A DNA stretch of 14,071 nucleotides from Desulfovibrionaceae bacterium UBA930 (GTDB lineage Bacteria > Desulfobacterota > Desulfovibrionia > Desulfovibrionales > Desulfovibrionaceae), in assembly GCA_002293605.1 (NCBI GenBank), contig DBDO01000012.1, positions 1-14,071 of the forward strand, read 5' to 3'. The notes under the pieces were generated by a model. The model was not told the DNA's origin. It saw only the letters and a program-made list of their open reading frames with translations, and did not search any database. Shown one piece after another: positions 1 through 6,872 of this stretch (within the stretch, counting starts at the first letter, position 1; every line of letters starts with the position of its first letter). The position numbers and the translations under genes are program-made.

Positions 1-88
1 CCATTTTCTCTTCTGCTACAGTTCATTTGGTGGAAGAGAGTCGTAGCGTATAGTTACGGCTTGACCCCATTTTCTCTTCTGCTACAGT
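1..88 (+). CRISPR. Right end of a type II-C CRISPR array (36-bp repeat, 30-bp spacer)
   Basis: The last 22 bases of one repeat (1-22) are identical to the last 22 bases of a full 36-bp repeat at 53-88. The single spacer between them (23-52) is 30 bp, giving a 66-bp period. The repeat begins GTTACGGC and ends TGCTACAGT on the plus strand; the GTT start and 36+30 spacing are typical of type II systems. The plus strand is taken as the crRNA strand because the tracrRNA anti-repeat (about 4615-4651) is complementary to it. The array continues off the left edge, so the number of spacers is unknown. The repeat nearest cas2 shows no decay in the part that can be compared. The spacer's target cannot be told from this window. 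Confidence 0.93.
61..88 (+). promoter_or_regulatory. Promoter embedded in the CRISPR repeat
   Basis: Inside the full repeat, TTGACC (61-66, 5 of 6 matches to the -35 box) is followed after 16 bp by TACAGT (83-88, 4 of 6 to the -10 box). TG stands one base upstream of that hexamer (80-81), making an extended -10. The predicted start falls about 6-8 bases into the following spacer, which would leave roughly 22-24 nt of guide. Intrinsic crRNA promoters in the repeat end are known for Neisseria type II-C arrays. The box matches are seen directly; activity is inferred. Confidence 0.68.
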
Positions 89-99
89 CTATCAGAAAT

Positions 100-125
100 A
101 ATATCTTGTATTTATTGATATTTTT
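100..125 (+). terminator. Weak hairpin plus T-run after the last repeat
   Basis: AATATC (100-105) and GATATT (117-122) can form a 6-bp, AT-rich stem with an 11-nt loop, followed by TTT. It lies between the last repeat and the cas2 stop codon and could stop transcription leaving the array before it runs antisense into cas2. The stem is weak. The 71-bp AT-rich stretch 89-159 could equally be array leader; nothing else is visible in it. Confidence 0.28.
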
Positions 126-159
126 CTACAGATGGGCGTAAAAAACGGAGCGATATGCG

Positions 160-489
160 TTAAAAAAGCGCGAGTTGTTCCGTTTTTTTCTTTTTTTGGC
201 GGATATTGGCTCGGAAGGAAATAATATTTTCATATTGCTTATCTGTGAAGTATACAATATCTACCTTCCCGCCGCACGGCAGACTGCCTTTTATCTGGCG
301 CACATAGCGTTCCATTTTTTCTTTGCCGGGGCAGCAGCGCATATAAACGGAAAGCTGACAGCGTTCAAATCCCAAGTCTTGCAGAAACTCTCTAAAGGCA
401 TTTGCTTCTTTGCGCTCAGGCGCTGTGAGCACAGGCAGATCGAACATAACCAGAACCCACATGATTCTATACCCGTTCAATACACTCAT
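160..489 (-). CDS. cas2: CRISPR-associated protein Cas2 (type II)
   Basis: 109-residue Cas2, the structural partner of Cas1 in the spacer integration complex. The N-terminal beta strand with the conserved aspartate is clear: MWVLVMFDLP at residues 10-19, with D17 in the place of the family's metal-site Asp. It is followed by the usual ferredoxin-like helix (RKEANAFREFLQDLGF) and the strand VDIVYFTDKQ. Length matches type II Cas2 proteins. The start is fixed by an ATGA overlap with the cas1 stop (486-489), indicating translational coupling. The lysine-rich tail ends 71 bp from the last CRISPR repeat. It is the last gene of the cas9-cas1-cas2 operon and is likely co-regulated with it. Confidence 0.96.
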   Translation of the reverse strand: MSVLNGYRIMWVLVMFDLPVLTAPERKEANAFREFLQDLGFERCQLSVYMRCCPGKEKMERYVRQIKGSLPCGGKVDIVYFTDKQYENIISFRANIRQKKKKTEQLALF

Positions 490-1403
490 GCGGGAATTGC
501 CTGCATTTCAACGGGCAGGAGTATTTTTTCCGGCAGGAGCAGGCTCTTTTTTTCTCCGGCATAGACTTCGGCAAGGGAAAGCGCAAGACGCTGCAAACAG
601 CTTGACAGGGGTGATGTCTCGCCCTTCAGCGACATATCCCTGTTGGTCAGGGAGGCCAGAAACTGTTTGTTTTCCGGGACCAGATCTTTTTTTCCCCTGC
701 TCAACAGAGTCAGCACCAGCAAGTCCGCAACCGGCCTGAAGGGCTCCATCAGATCATCAGCGAGAGGCATGCTGTTGCGGCTGTTGTGATGAAAGAGGCC
801 AAAAGCCGGGTGCAGGCCGGAGAGAAGGATAGCCCGGGCCGTTGCCGAGCGCAGTATGGTATAGGCGTAATTGAGCAGGGCGTTTGCGCCGGACTCGTTC
901 CTGTCACGTCGAAAGCCTTTCCCAAAGCATAAGGGCCAGTAAACAGCCGCTGCCGCCGCTTCGCGGTTATCAGAATCACCGGAACGTACTGCCTTGGCCA
1001 GCTCTCGCAGATGACCGGATTTTTTGCCGAGTCCTTCGGCAACCTGGGCCTGATTGTTGATTTTTGCCATAACCAAACTTTGCCAGAGGCGCTTTTGCAG
1101 GGGCAGGGAGGCCGCTGCCTGCTGTTTCATACGCAGGCTTTGCAGGTGATGCCCCGAGAGCGGCAAAGTCAGAGAAACAGGCAGCATGGCAGCGTTGCAA
1201 AGCACTACCGGCACACAGCGTTCTGCCAGCGCTGAAAGCAGGTTGGCGCTGATGACGGTTCCATGCCCCGCCACCAGCACCATGCTCAAATCATCCAAAG
1301 GCAGGCGGCCCAGCCGCTTGCCTTCATTCATGATACAAAGAAAGCCGCGCTCCTTGCACAAATAGCGTTCATTTCCGTTTATTTCCAGAAGGTGGGGCAG
1401 CAT
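486..1403 (-). CDS. cas1: CRISPR-associated endonuclease Cas1 (type II)
   Basis: 305-residue Cas1 integrase, which joins new spacers to the repeat with Cas2. The C-terminal all-helical domain carries the family signature: an asparagine/glutamate segment around E148 (SDNREA), then NALLNYAYTILRSATARAIL, GLHPAFGLFHHNSRN with H205/H206, and LADDLMEPFRP with D216/D217. These are the expected E-H-D metal ligands, assigned by motif position. The start lies inside the 3' end of cas9 (35-bp overlap, 1369-1403). It has a good Shine-Dalgarno AAGGAG at 1414-1419, 10 nt upstream, which supports this ATG. The stop overlaps the cas2 start by 4 bp. No csn2 or cas4 is next to it, as expected for subtype II-C. 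Confidence 0.97.
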   Translation of the reverse strand: MLPHLLEINGNERYLCKERGFLCIMNEGKRLGRLPLDDLSMVLVAGHGTVISANLLSALAERCVPVVLCNAAMLPVSLTLPLSGHHLQSLRMKQQAAASLPLQKRLWQSLVMAKINNQAQVAEGLGKKSGHLRELAKAVRSGDSDNREAAAAAVYWPLCFGKGFRRDRNESGANALLNYAYTILRSATARAILLSGLHPAFGLFHHNSRNSMPLADDLMEPFRPVADLLVLTLLSRGKKDLVPENKQFLASLTNRDMSLKGETSPLSSCLQRLALSLAEVYAGEKKSLLLPEKILLPVEMQAIPA

Positions 1404-4400
1404 GACAGGGCCTCTCCTTATAAATGATTCGCCCTGCCGGAGTAACGAATATAGCCTTGGCTTTCATTTTTTGCAAAGGTCCGGCGCTGATGGCTTTGAG
1501 CTTGAAACCATCTGATTCGTTTTTATCGTCATGGCGTTTGTTTACGTTTGCCTGCATATGTTCTACAAGATATATCGGCCCCTTTGTCTCAATCTTTAGC
1601 ACATAGTAGTAACGTTTTACTCCGTCAATTTCCTGCTCGACCATATCATTTTTGAACAGGCGCATGACGTGCCTGAATCCTTTCTCGGCATATTCCGGGA
1701 TGAATTCTTTGTTTTTTCGTTTATTATTTGCATCAAATGTTGAAACAGCGTCATGTATCCATTTTCCCTTGTCATTCTCATAAATATCATACCAGGCGTT
1801 GCTTGAGCTCAAAAGCCCCTTGTATTCTTTGCCCTTCTTATTACAAATGGGAACCAGCGTTAGCGTCTCCACAATACGTATGCCGCGTATGCCGCGCTTG
1901 TGGGCAAAGCACTGAAATTTTTCAGTAAAGGACTTTTCCGTCATGTCTATAAATTCCAGCAGGGCCGCTTTGGCCTTTTTATCTTGCAGTTCTTCCGCCC
2001 GGCGCAGAAACTCCAAACACTCGGCAAGCGGTTTTTGCGTTACATCCCGCAAGAGTTCGGCCCGCAGTTTGATTTCCTTAATAGCCAGGATATGTTCCAG
2101 CTTTGTAAACGAGCTTACAGGCTTGCGGTGTTGGGCATTTCGGGGAGCCCCGTTCGGGGCTAGAATGCCGTAAGCCGTTTCGTTGTGCAGGGCGGCCTCG
2201 ATGCCGTGATCCGCTTTATGGGAGACAATGATGCTCGTTATTTTTTCTAGAACCTCGTTTTTGAAGCTCGGCCAGGGCGGGGCAAACCCGGCCAGAAAGC
2301 GCCGTTCTCCCTGTCCTTCAGCCCTGGCGCTATAGGTGGCGGCCCGTTGCAACAAGCTGCGGTCCGCCACGCCAATCAAGGCGGCGTCAAGCGCATGGTG
2401 GTAGTGCGTATCCCGGTCTTTTTTGGGGAATCCCCATACTTTCCTCAAAAGACCCGTCAGTCTGCCGGGAGTGACCCATACCAAGTTTGAAGGGCAGACC
2501 GCGCAAAGATACTCCCTGGCTACCCTGGCGATATACTGCGTATCCGTCAGTTGGCGGGCCAGAAAGCCACCTTTTTCCTCAAAGCGTTGCATGGCGTCTT
2601 CTGCGAAGCGCCATTTTTTATTGCCCGGCAAGGTGGCGGCCCGGCTCAAAATTTCCGCCCAGTTGTAGCCGGGCATGCTATGAAAGGCTTCATAAGGGCT
2701 CCGATTGCCTTTGTCGCGGTTGGCCCTGCGCAAACACAGGGTTTTGTTTGCGGGGGAGTTGTCCAGGGTGCGTGCTACGGGTAAAATATGTTCTATCTCG
2801 ATGTCGTCCCCAAAAAGGCGGCTGAAGGAGATCACTTCACCGGTATAGGGGCAGCAGGCGGTGGCCTGCCCTGCTGCCAGCTCTGTCCACAGGCGCATAC
2901 GAAGCATGCTCTCCGCGCTTATGGCAATACCGTTTTCCTCAAGCTTTGCCCTCCATGCGTCATTGCGCTTTTTTTCATCTTTTTGTCTTTGGGCTATTTC
3001 CTGCTTCGCTTTCAGGCCGTTTTTCAGATCTCTGCCCACTTCCAGAAACACTTGTGCTGGCAGGCCGTATTCCTTAATAATTTCATTTACCACACGGCGC
3101 ACCTGATTCAGGGCCACATGTACAGTAGGATTGGCGATGCGGCCATACCGTTTTTCCAGAGCATCTCCGGCATCCCCCGTGTTGCCCACATAGCGCTCAA
3201 GCACCACGCCGTAGTAGGGCAGATAGGGCAAAACTTCTCCCGTAGTATCTTTGTAGGGGTAGCCTGCCGCTTCGCGGGCTTCGGCATAGCTGAACACACC
3301 CTTTTCCAACTCACGCGCCAATTTGTGTAACACCTTTTCACTATGGGACGCATAGCCTGCGGGCAGGTTAGTCTCAGCCGCCTTGTCGGCCTGTTCATCC
3401 GAAAGGCCGAGCTCTTGGGTAAGAAGCGCCTTTAAGCGTTTGCCATCTTCTTCCTCCAGCAGCAACTCCACAAGGCGGTTTTGTGCCTTTGAATCAAGCG
3501 CGGCCCAGCCAGAGCCCAGCACCTTTTTGTCCTTCAGTTTTTTTGCGCTCAGGTCTCCCATGAGCTTTTCCTGCGTGGAGCGCTCCAGGTTGAAGCTGTA
3601 TTCCGCTCCCAGTCCGGTCAGCTTGCGCAGGGCGTTGAACGTGAGATCGTTGCCGGTTAGGAGGGTTTTGAGCGCGGTATCGCGCTGGGCCAGCGTAAGT
3701 TTTTCCTCTTTCATGTCCGGCCCCAGAATACGCAGGTGGTTCAAGTCCAGCAAAATACGGACTTTTTGCGCCAGAGGCAGGGCAAGCGGAGCGCGGCGTA
3801 AAGAGGGCTCTAAGGAGCAGCGACCAGGCAGTACCTCTTTGAGCGGGCGCTGGGTAAAAATAATGCTGCGCAGCTCTGCCCACTGCTCCTGTGTAAGTTG
3901 CGTATGATACTGCTTCTGGGCGTTTCGGATCAGGTCGAACTCCTGTTCGAGCAATGAGCGTTCGGGATAAAAGGGATACTCCAGCTTCGCGCGTTCTCTC
4001 TCAGGGCGGGCTCGCGTGGGCTCTCCAGATTGCTTTTGCTTGTGCAGATATTCGCCCAGGCTACGCGCGCTGTCCATGGCAAGGCGCTCGTGCAGCGCCT
4101 TGATGCCGGACTTCACCACGCCTTTTTCGTTAGCCGTGTTGTCGGTTTTACGGTTACTTTTGAAGCCCCGGCGCTGGTTGATATGGAAGAGCGCCCGGCC
4201 CAGTTCGGGAGAGGTAAGCTTATGGTCCAGCGCCCGTGCCCGCAGACAATAGGGATCTTCGCCTTCGAGGTCTTTGCGGGCGGCTTCGGATTCTGGCATC
4301 AGCCCGTATGCGATCAGCGTTTGCAGAAGTTTGTTCCGGCGTCTGATAAAGCGATCCCGACGGCGTCTGTCCTGACGGGCCAAGCGCCGGTCTTCAGCCA

Positions 4401-4545
4401 GGGATTTGCCGCTTTTCGCCTCCCGACCATCGGGAAAAATACGCACTCCGGCGCGGAGAATACTTTGGGGAACAAGCGCTTCATCCAGGGAAAACAGGCA
4501 CCAGCCAATGGAATTTGTGCCGATATCCAACGCAAGTCTGTACAT
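1369..4545 (-). CDS. cas9: Compact type II-C Cas9 RNA-guided DNA endonuclease
   Basis: 1058-residue Cas9, in the size range of Neisseria Cas9. RuvC-I is at the N-terminus (LALDIGTNSIGW, D7), followed by the arginine-rich bridge helix (about 50-75) and the recognition lobe (about 76-460). RuvC-II contains VFLEVGRDL (E502). The HNH domain contains IEIEHILP (E585, H586 catalytic) and N609 in the NRDKGN segment; the H-to-N distance of 23 equals that recalled for NmeCas9. RuvC-III contains HYHHALDAALIG (H717, D720). The WED/PAM-interacting region is about 870-1058. All nuclease residues are present, so it should be active. The start has AAGGAG at 4551-4556, 5 nt upstream. Plus-strand 1501-1800, encoding part of the C-terminal domain, is about 39% GC by hand count, against 58-65% in sampled lines further inside the gene. 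The tracrRNA gene is divergent and immediately upstream. Confidence 0.98.
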   Translation of the reverse strand: MYRLALDIGTNSIGWCLFSLDEALVPQSILRAGVRIFPDGREAKSGKSLAEDRRLARQDRRRRDRFIRRRNKLLQTLIAYGLMPESEAARKDLEGEDPYCLRARALDHKLTSPELGRALFHINQRRGFKSNRKTDNTANEKGVVKSGIKALHERLAMDSARSLGEYLHKQKQSGEPTRARPERERAKLEYPFYPERSLLEQEFDLIRNAQKQYHTQLTQEQWAELRSIIFTQRPLKEVLPGRCSLEPSLRRAPLALPLAQKVRILLDLNHLRILGPDMKEEKLTLAQRDTALKTLLTGNDLTFNALRKLTGLGAEYSFNLERSTQEKLMGDLSAKKLKDKKVLGSGWAALDSKAQNRLVELLLEEEDGKRLKALLTQELGLSDEQADKAAETNLPAGYASHSEKVLHKLARELEKGVFSYAEAREAAGYPYKDTTGEVLPYLPYYGVVLERYVGNTGDAGDALEKRYGRIANPTVHVALNQVRRVVNEIIKEYGLPAQVFLEVGRDLKNGLKAKQEIAQRQKDEKKRNDAWRAKLEENGIAISAESMLRMRLWTELAAGQATACCPYTGEVISFSRLFGDDIEIEHILPVARTLDNSPANKTLCLRRANRDKGNRSPYEAFHSMPGYNWAEILSRAATLPGNKKWRFAEDAMQRFEEKGGFLARQLTDTQYIARVAREYLCAVCPSNLVWVTPGRLTGLLRKVWGFPKKDRDTHYHHALDAALIGVADRSLLQRAATYSARAEGQGERRFLAGFAPPWPSFKNEVLEKITSIIVSHKADHGIEAALHNETAYGILAPNGAPRNAQHRKPVSSFTKLEHILAIKEIKLRAELLRDVTQKPLAECLEFLRRAEELQDKKAKAALLEFIDMTEKSFTEKFQCFAHKRGIRGIRIVETLTLVPICNKKGKEYKGLLSSSNAWYDIYENDKGKWIHDAVSTFDANNKRKNKEFIPEYAEKGFRHVMRLFKNDMVEQEIDGVKRYYYVLKIETKGPIYLVEHMQANVNKRHDDKNESDGFKLKAISAGPLQKMKAKAIFVTPAGRIIYKERPCHAAPPSGNKRK
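2134..2169. repeat. Bipartite inverted repeat inside cas9
   Basis: Outer arms GGCATT (2134-2139) and AATGCC (2164-2169) enclose inner arms AGCCCCG (2146-2152) and CGGGGCT (2155-2161). A second CGGGG copy (2141-2145) can pair with the same CCCCG, giving two exclusive folds. It encodes Cas9 residues about 793-804, just after the RuvC-III part and before the C-terminal domains. The pairing is seen directly; any role is unknown. Confidence 0.6.
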
Positions 4546-4574
4546 GGCTTCTCCTTGTGCTGAAAATTACGAGC

Positions 4575-4603
4575 TTGACTCCTAAAGCGAAATAAAATAT
4601 AAG
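4575..4603 (+). promoter_or_regulatory. tracrRNA promoter (sigma70-type)
   Basis: TTGACT (4575-4580, 5 of 6 to consensus) and TATAAG (4598-4603, 5 of 6) are separated by exactly 17 bp in an AT-rich stretch. The predicted start is about 4610, only a few bases before the anti-repeat. This makes it the clearest promoter in the left part of the window. Confidence 0.8.
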
Positions 4604-4612
4604 TAGACTGTC

Positions 4613-4621
4613 TTTGTAGCA
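4613..4621 (-). promoter_or_regulatory. Candidate cas9 promoter element within the anti-repeat
   Basis: Read on the minus strand, the anti-repeat edge is TGCTACAAA. This is an extended -10 (TG, one base, TACAAA with 4 of 6 matches), equivalent to the TGCTACAGT end of the CRISPR repeat. It would start transcription near 4606, about 60 nt before the cas9 ATG. No good -35 is visible: the TTGACC of the repeat is not conserved here. This is the only promoter-like element I can propose for the cas operon. Confidence 0.4.
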
Positions 4622-4684
4622 GAAGACAAAATGGGGTCTTCAGCCGTTAACAAGACACAGTTAACACTGAAGTACATCAGTAGA

Positions 4685-4709
4685 GGCGGTGCCTTTGGCC
4701 GCCTTTTTT
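4685..4709 (+). terminator. Intrinsic terminator of tracrRNA
   Basis: GGCGG (4685-4689) pairs with CCGCC (4699-4703). A further CC/GG pair lies inside across a two-base bulge, with a TTT loop, and six Ts follow (4704-4709). In tracrRNAs this hairpin usually doubles as the 3' structural stem-loop. Confidence 0.85.
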
Positions 4710-4737
4710 ATAGCCTTTGCTTTCTTCTCTTTCCCCC

Positions 4738-4772
4738 AAAAACTGCTTCCCGCAATATATCCCAAGCGCAGT
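4738..4772 (-). terminator. Possible terminator after mqnA
   Basis: On the minus strand a 5-bp stem ACTGC/GCAGT (4768-4772 with 4742-4746) is followed by a run of five Ts (4742-4738). It begins within the mqnA stop codon. The stem is short with a long loop, so the call is tentative. It would end the fabD-mqnA transcript before it meets the convergent tracrRNA gene. Confidence 0.33.
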
Positions 4773-5638
4773 CAATCCACATCCAAAAAATGCATTTCCG
4801 GTTCACACGGAATCTCCCCGGCTGCCGCGAGTTTCTTCCAGAAGAGGCGAAGTCCTTCCTTTTCCCGCGTGCCAAGGGCGTATGCGCCAAGCCCGGCAAA
4901 GTAGTCGGCATGTTCCTGCCGGGTCATGCCGGGGTAGTTTTGTTCTGCGATATCCAGAATGCGTTCCAGGTGGGCGAGGCCCCAGTCACGGGAGCGACAG
5001 AGCAGGGAGGCCGGGTTTTCGCAGTCCGGGCGGCTTGTGCCCTTATAGGCGGCGCGATCCGCCACCCAGACCCCGAAGATAAAGGGCAGTCCTGTCCATT
5101 CCTTCCAGGCTCCGCCCAAGTCCGTGCAGCAGGGGTAAAGCGGATGCCTGCGCAAACGTAGGGCTTCATCCCCTATGGCAAGAAAGGCTTCCGGAGGATT
5201 GCCCGAGGCCGCGAGTTCCGTGGCCGAACCGGTATAATAGCGGATGTCCGTAAGCGCATAGCGCTGGTCCAGCAAGAGGCGGAGCAGGGCGGCAGAGGTG
5301 TGGGTTTCCGCGCTGACCAGAATGCGCTGCCCGCTTAATTCCCGCACCGGGCGGCGCGAGAGCAGCAGCACGCTCTGCACCGGGCCGTCGCTGCCGATGG
5401 CGAGATCCGGCAGGAGCAGGTAGCGCTCGGGGCGGCGGGCATATTCAATGCAGGAGGTGGAGGAGGCCAGCATCTCCCCCTTGGCCATGCGCCGGTTCAA
5501 TTCCGCCGGAGGCCCGTAAAGGAGTTCATAATTGTGGGGAATCAGGCCGGATTCCAAGGCATGGTAAATAGGCAGCACGTTGAGATAGCCGATGCGCCCC
5601 ATGCGCGCTTTGTCTTGCGATGAAGCGGAATCGATCAT
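4772..5638 (-). CDS. mqnA: Chorismate dehydratase MqnA (futalosine menaquinone pathway)
   Basis: 288 residues, a periplasmic-binding-protein-like cytoplasmic fold. MqnA removes water from chorismate to give 3-[(1-carboxyvinyl)oxy]benzoate, the first committed step of futalosine menaquinone synthesis. Family features are GRIGYLNVLPIYHAL near the N-terminus (14-28), GPPAELNRRMAKGEMLASS (42-60) followed by a TSCIEYAR substrate-site segment, SVLLLSRRPV (about 89-98) and a TSAALLRLLL helix. The start has a perfect GGAGG six bases upstream, so the first Met is preferred over M13. It lies 19 bp after mqnC and not far from mqnE, which makes MqnA far more likely than the paralogous MqnD. It is the last gene of its operon. 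Confidence 0.88.
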   Translation of the reverse strand: MIDSASSQDKARMGRIGYLNVLPIYHALESGLIPHNYELLYGPPAELNRRMAKGEMLASSTSCIEYARRPERYLLLPDLAIGSDGPVQSVLLLSRRPVRELSGQRILVSAETHTSAALLRLLLDQRYALTDIRYYTGSATELAASGNPPEAFLAIGDEALRLRRHPLYPCCTDLGGAWKEWTGLPFIFGVWVADRAAYKGTSRPDCENPASLLCRSRDWGLAHLERILDIAEQNYPGMTRQEHADYFAGLGAYALGTREKEGLRLFWKKLAAAGEIPCEPEMHFLDVD

Positions 5639-5657
5639 GGTGCGCCTCCAAAGTTTT

Positions 5658-6872
5658 TCAGTCCAGCAAGCGATAGCCCATGCTCCGCTGGCGGGGCATG
5701 AAGCCCGCCTTGCCGATAACGGCGTGAATCTCTTCGCGCGAGAGCCGGAAGGAGACCCCGGCGGCGGCCACCACGTTTTCTTCGATCATCAGGGAGCCGA
5801 AGTCATTGGCTCCGGCCAGCAGGGCCAGTTGTGCCACTTGCGGTCCCATGGTGACCCAGGAGGCCTGGATGGAGGGCAGATTGTCCAGAACCAGGCGGGA
5901 GAGCGCCAGCACGCGCAGGTAGCCCTGGGCCGTTTCCGGGGCGCAGACGATATTGGTGTGCGCGGACTGAAAGGTCCAGGGAATAAAGGCCGTGAAGCCC
6001 AGAGTGTCATCCTGCAAAGCGCGCAGGGCAAAAAGATGGTCCAGGCGCTCCCCTTCTTCTTCCTCATGGCCGAACATCATGGTGGCCGTGGTTTTCAGAC
6101 CGAGTTGGTGGGCCGTTTTCATAACGCCGAGCCATGCTCCGCTGGAGCACTTGTTGGGCGAAACCTGGGAACGGGCGCGGTCGGTCAGGATTTCCGCGCC
6201 GCCGCCAGGGATGGAATGCAGCCCGGCGCGCATCAGGCGGGTGATGACCTCTTCCACGGACAGGCCTTCCTTTTCCGCGAAGAACATGATTTCGGGCGGG
6301 GAAAAGGCGTGAATATGGATGCCGGGGTGGGCATTTCGAATCCAGGTGAGGGTTTCTTCGTAAAAGGAGAGCGACAAATCAGGATGATGCCCGCCCTGCA
6401 TGAGAATTTGCGTGCCGCCAAGGGCGATGGTTTCGCGGATTTTGCGGTCCAGTTCCTCACGGCTCAGAACATAGCCCTCGGGGTGCCCCGGCGGGCGGAA
6501 GAAGGCGCAGAAGCGGCAGGCGCAAACGCAGATGTTGGAGTAATTGATATTGCGGTCTGCCACATAGGTGACGATATTGCCGGGGTGCAGGGCCTGACGG
6601 GCCTGATGGGCGAGCGCGCATAGGTTGAAAAGGTCGGCCCTGCGGTAAAGAATGTCCGCCTCCTCCCTGCTCAGGCGTGCTTCGGCAGCCGGGCCGGTGT
6701 AGCCGTAAGTTGGTGCCGGACCGTCCTTTTGTCCTGCCTTGCACGCAGCCGCATGCGCGGCATAGGCCTTTTGCAAACGCCGGAGGATACGCGCCGCATC
6801 CGGGTCAAGGGCGGTCAGGGCATCGCGCCCGAGGGCGTCAAAATTACGGCTTTCATTATAGTTTTTGTTCAT
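5658..6872 (-). CDS. mqnC: Cyclic dehypoxanthinyl futalosine synthase MqnC (radical SAM)
   Basis: 404-residue radical SAM enzyme that cyclises dehypoxanthinyl futalosine. The iron-sulfur motif C-x3-C-x2-C is C115, C119, C122, preceded by the family segment VTYVADRNINYSNIC. Other MqnC marks are GGTQILMQGGHHPDLSL, the SPPEI and PGGGAEIL segments and TTATMMFGHEEE. MqnC proteins are usually around 360-370 residues by recollection. The extra length is at the N-terminus, where about 35 residues (roughly 40-68, Ala/Gly/Pro-rich) sit before the usual start of the conserved region. The start overlaps the mqnE stop as ATGA (6869-6872) and has GGGGGAG 5 nt upstream. MqnC and MqnE are told apart by the PGGGAEIL and MQGGHHP signatures and by neighbour order. 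Confidence 0.92.
   Translation of the reverse strand: MNKNYNESRNFDALGRDALTALDPDAARILRRLQKAYAAHAAACKAGQKDGPAPTYGYTGPAAEARLSREEADILYRRADLFNLCALAHQARQALHPGNIVTYVADRNINYSNICVCACRFCAFFRPPGHPEGYVLSREELDRKIRETIALGGTQILMQGGHHPDLSLSFYEETLTWIRNAHPGIHIHAFSPPEIMFFAEKEGLSVEEVITRLMRAGLHSIPGGGAEILTDRARSQVSPNKCSSGAWLGVMKTAHQLGLKTTATMMFGHEEEEGERLDHLFALRALQDDTLGFTAFIPWTFQSAHTNIVCAPETAQGYLRVLALSRLVLDNLPSIQASWVTMGPQVAQLALLAGANDFGSLMIEENVVAAAGVSFRLSREEIHAVIGKAGFMPRQRSMGYRLLD

Larger units (their letters stand above)
4610..4709 (+). ncRNA. tracrRNA of the type II-C system
   Basis: About 100 nt. The anti-repeat (4615-4651) is complementary to the CRISPR repeat. It matches the repeat's reverse complement over 12 bases (TGTAGCAGAAGA), then one mismatch, then 11 bases (AAAATGGGGTC), then after a small insertion AGCCGT and the terminal AAC. 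The duplex therefore has a lower stem, an asymmetric bulge (U opposite UUC) and an upper stem, the usual substrate for RNase III processing and Cas9 loading. Beyond the anti-repeat are two alternative small hairpins, CAGT/ACTG (4658-4669) and CTGA/TCAG (4667-4680), and then the terminator. It is divergent from cas9 and convergent with mqnA. The 5' end is inferred from the promoter and the 3' end from the terminator. Confidence 0.9.

Noticed and set aside
118..133. TTTTTCTACAGAT resembling the 3' end of the CRISPR repeat, as a decayed extra repeat
   Set aside because: Only the short CTACAG core matches; the preceding bases and the 66-bp spacing do not fit a repeat-spacer unit.
160..4709. Subtype II-A or II-B assignment
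   Set aside because: No csn2 or cas4 lies between cas1/cas2 and the array or beside cas9; Cas9 is short and the repeat ends in an extended -10, fitting II-C.
5592..6623. Plus-strand open frame of 343 codons opposite mqnC
   Set aside because: Shadow of MqnC, whose cluster-binding cysteines and family segments are unmistakable.
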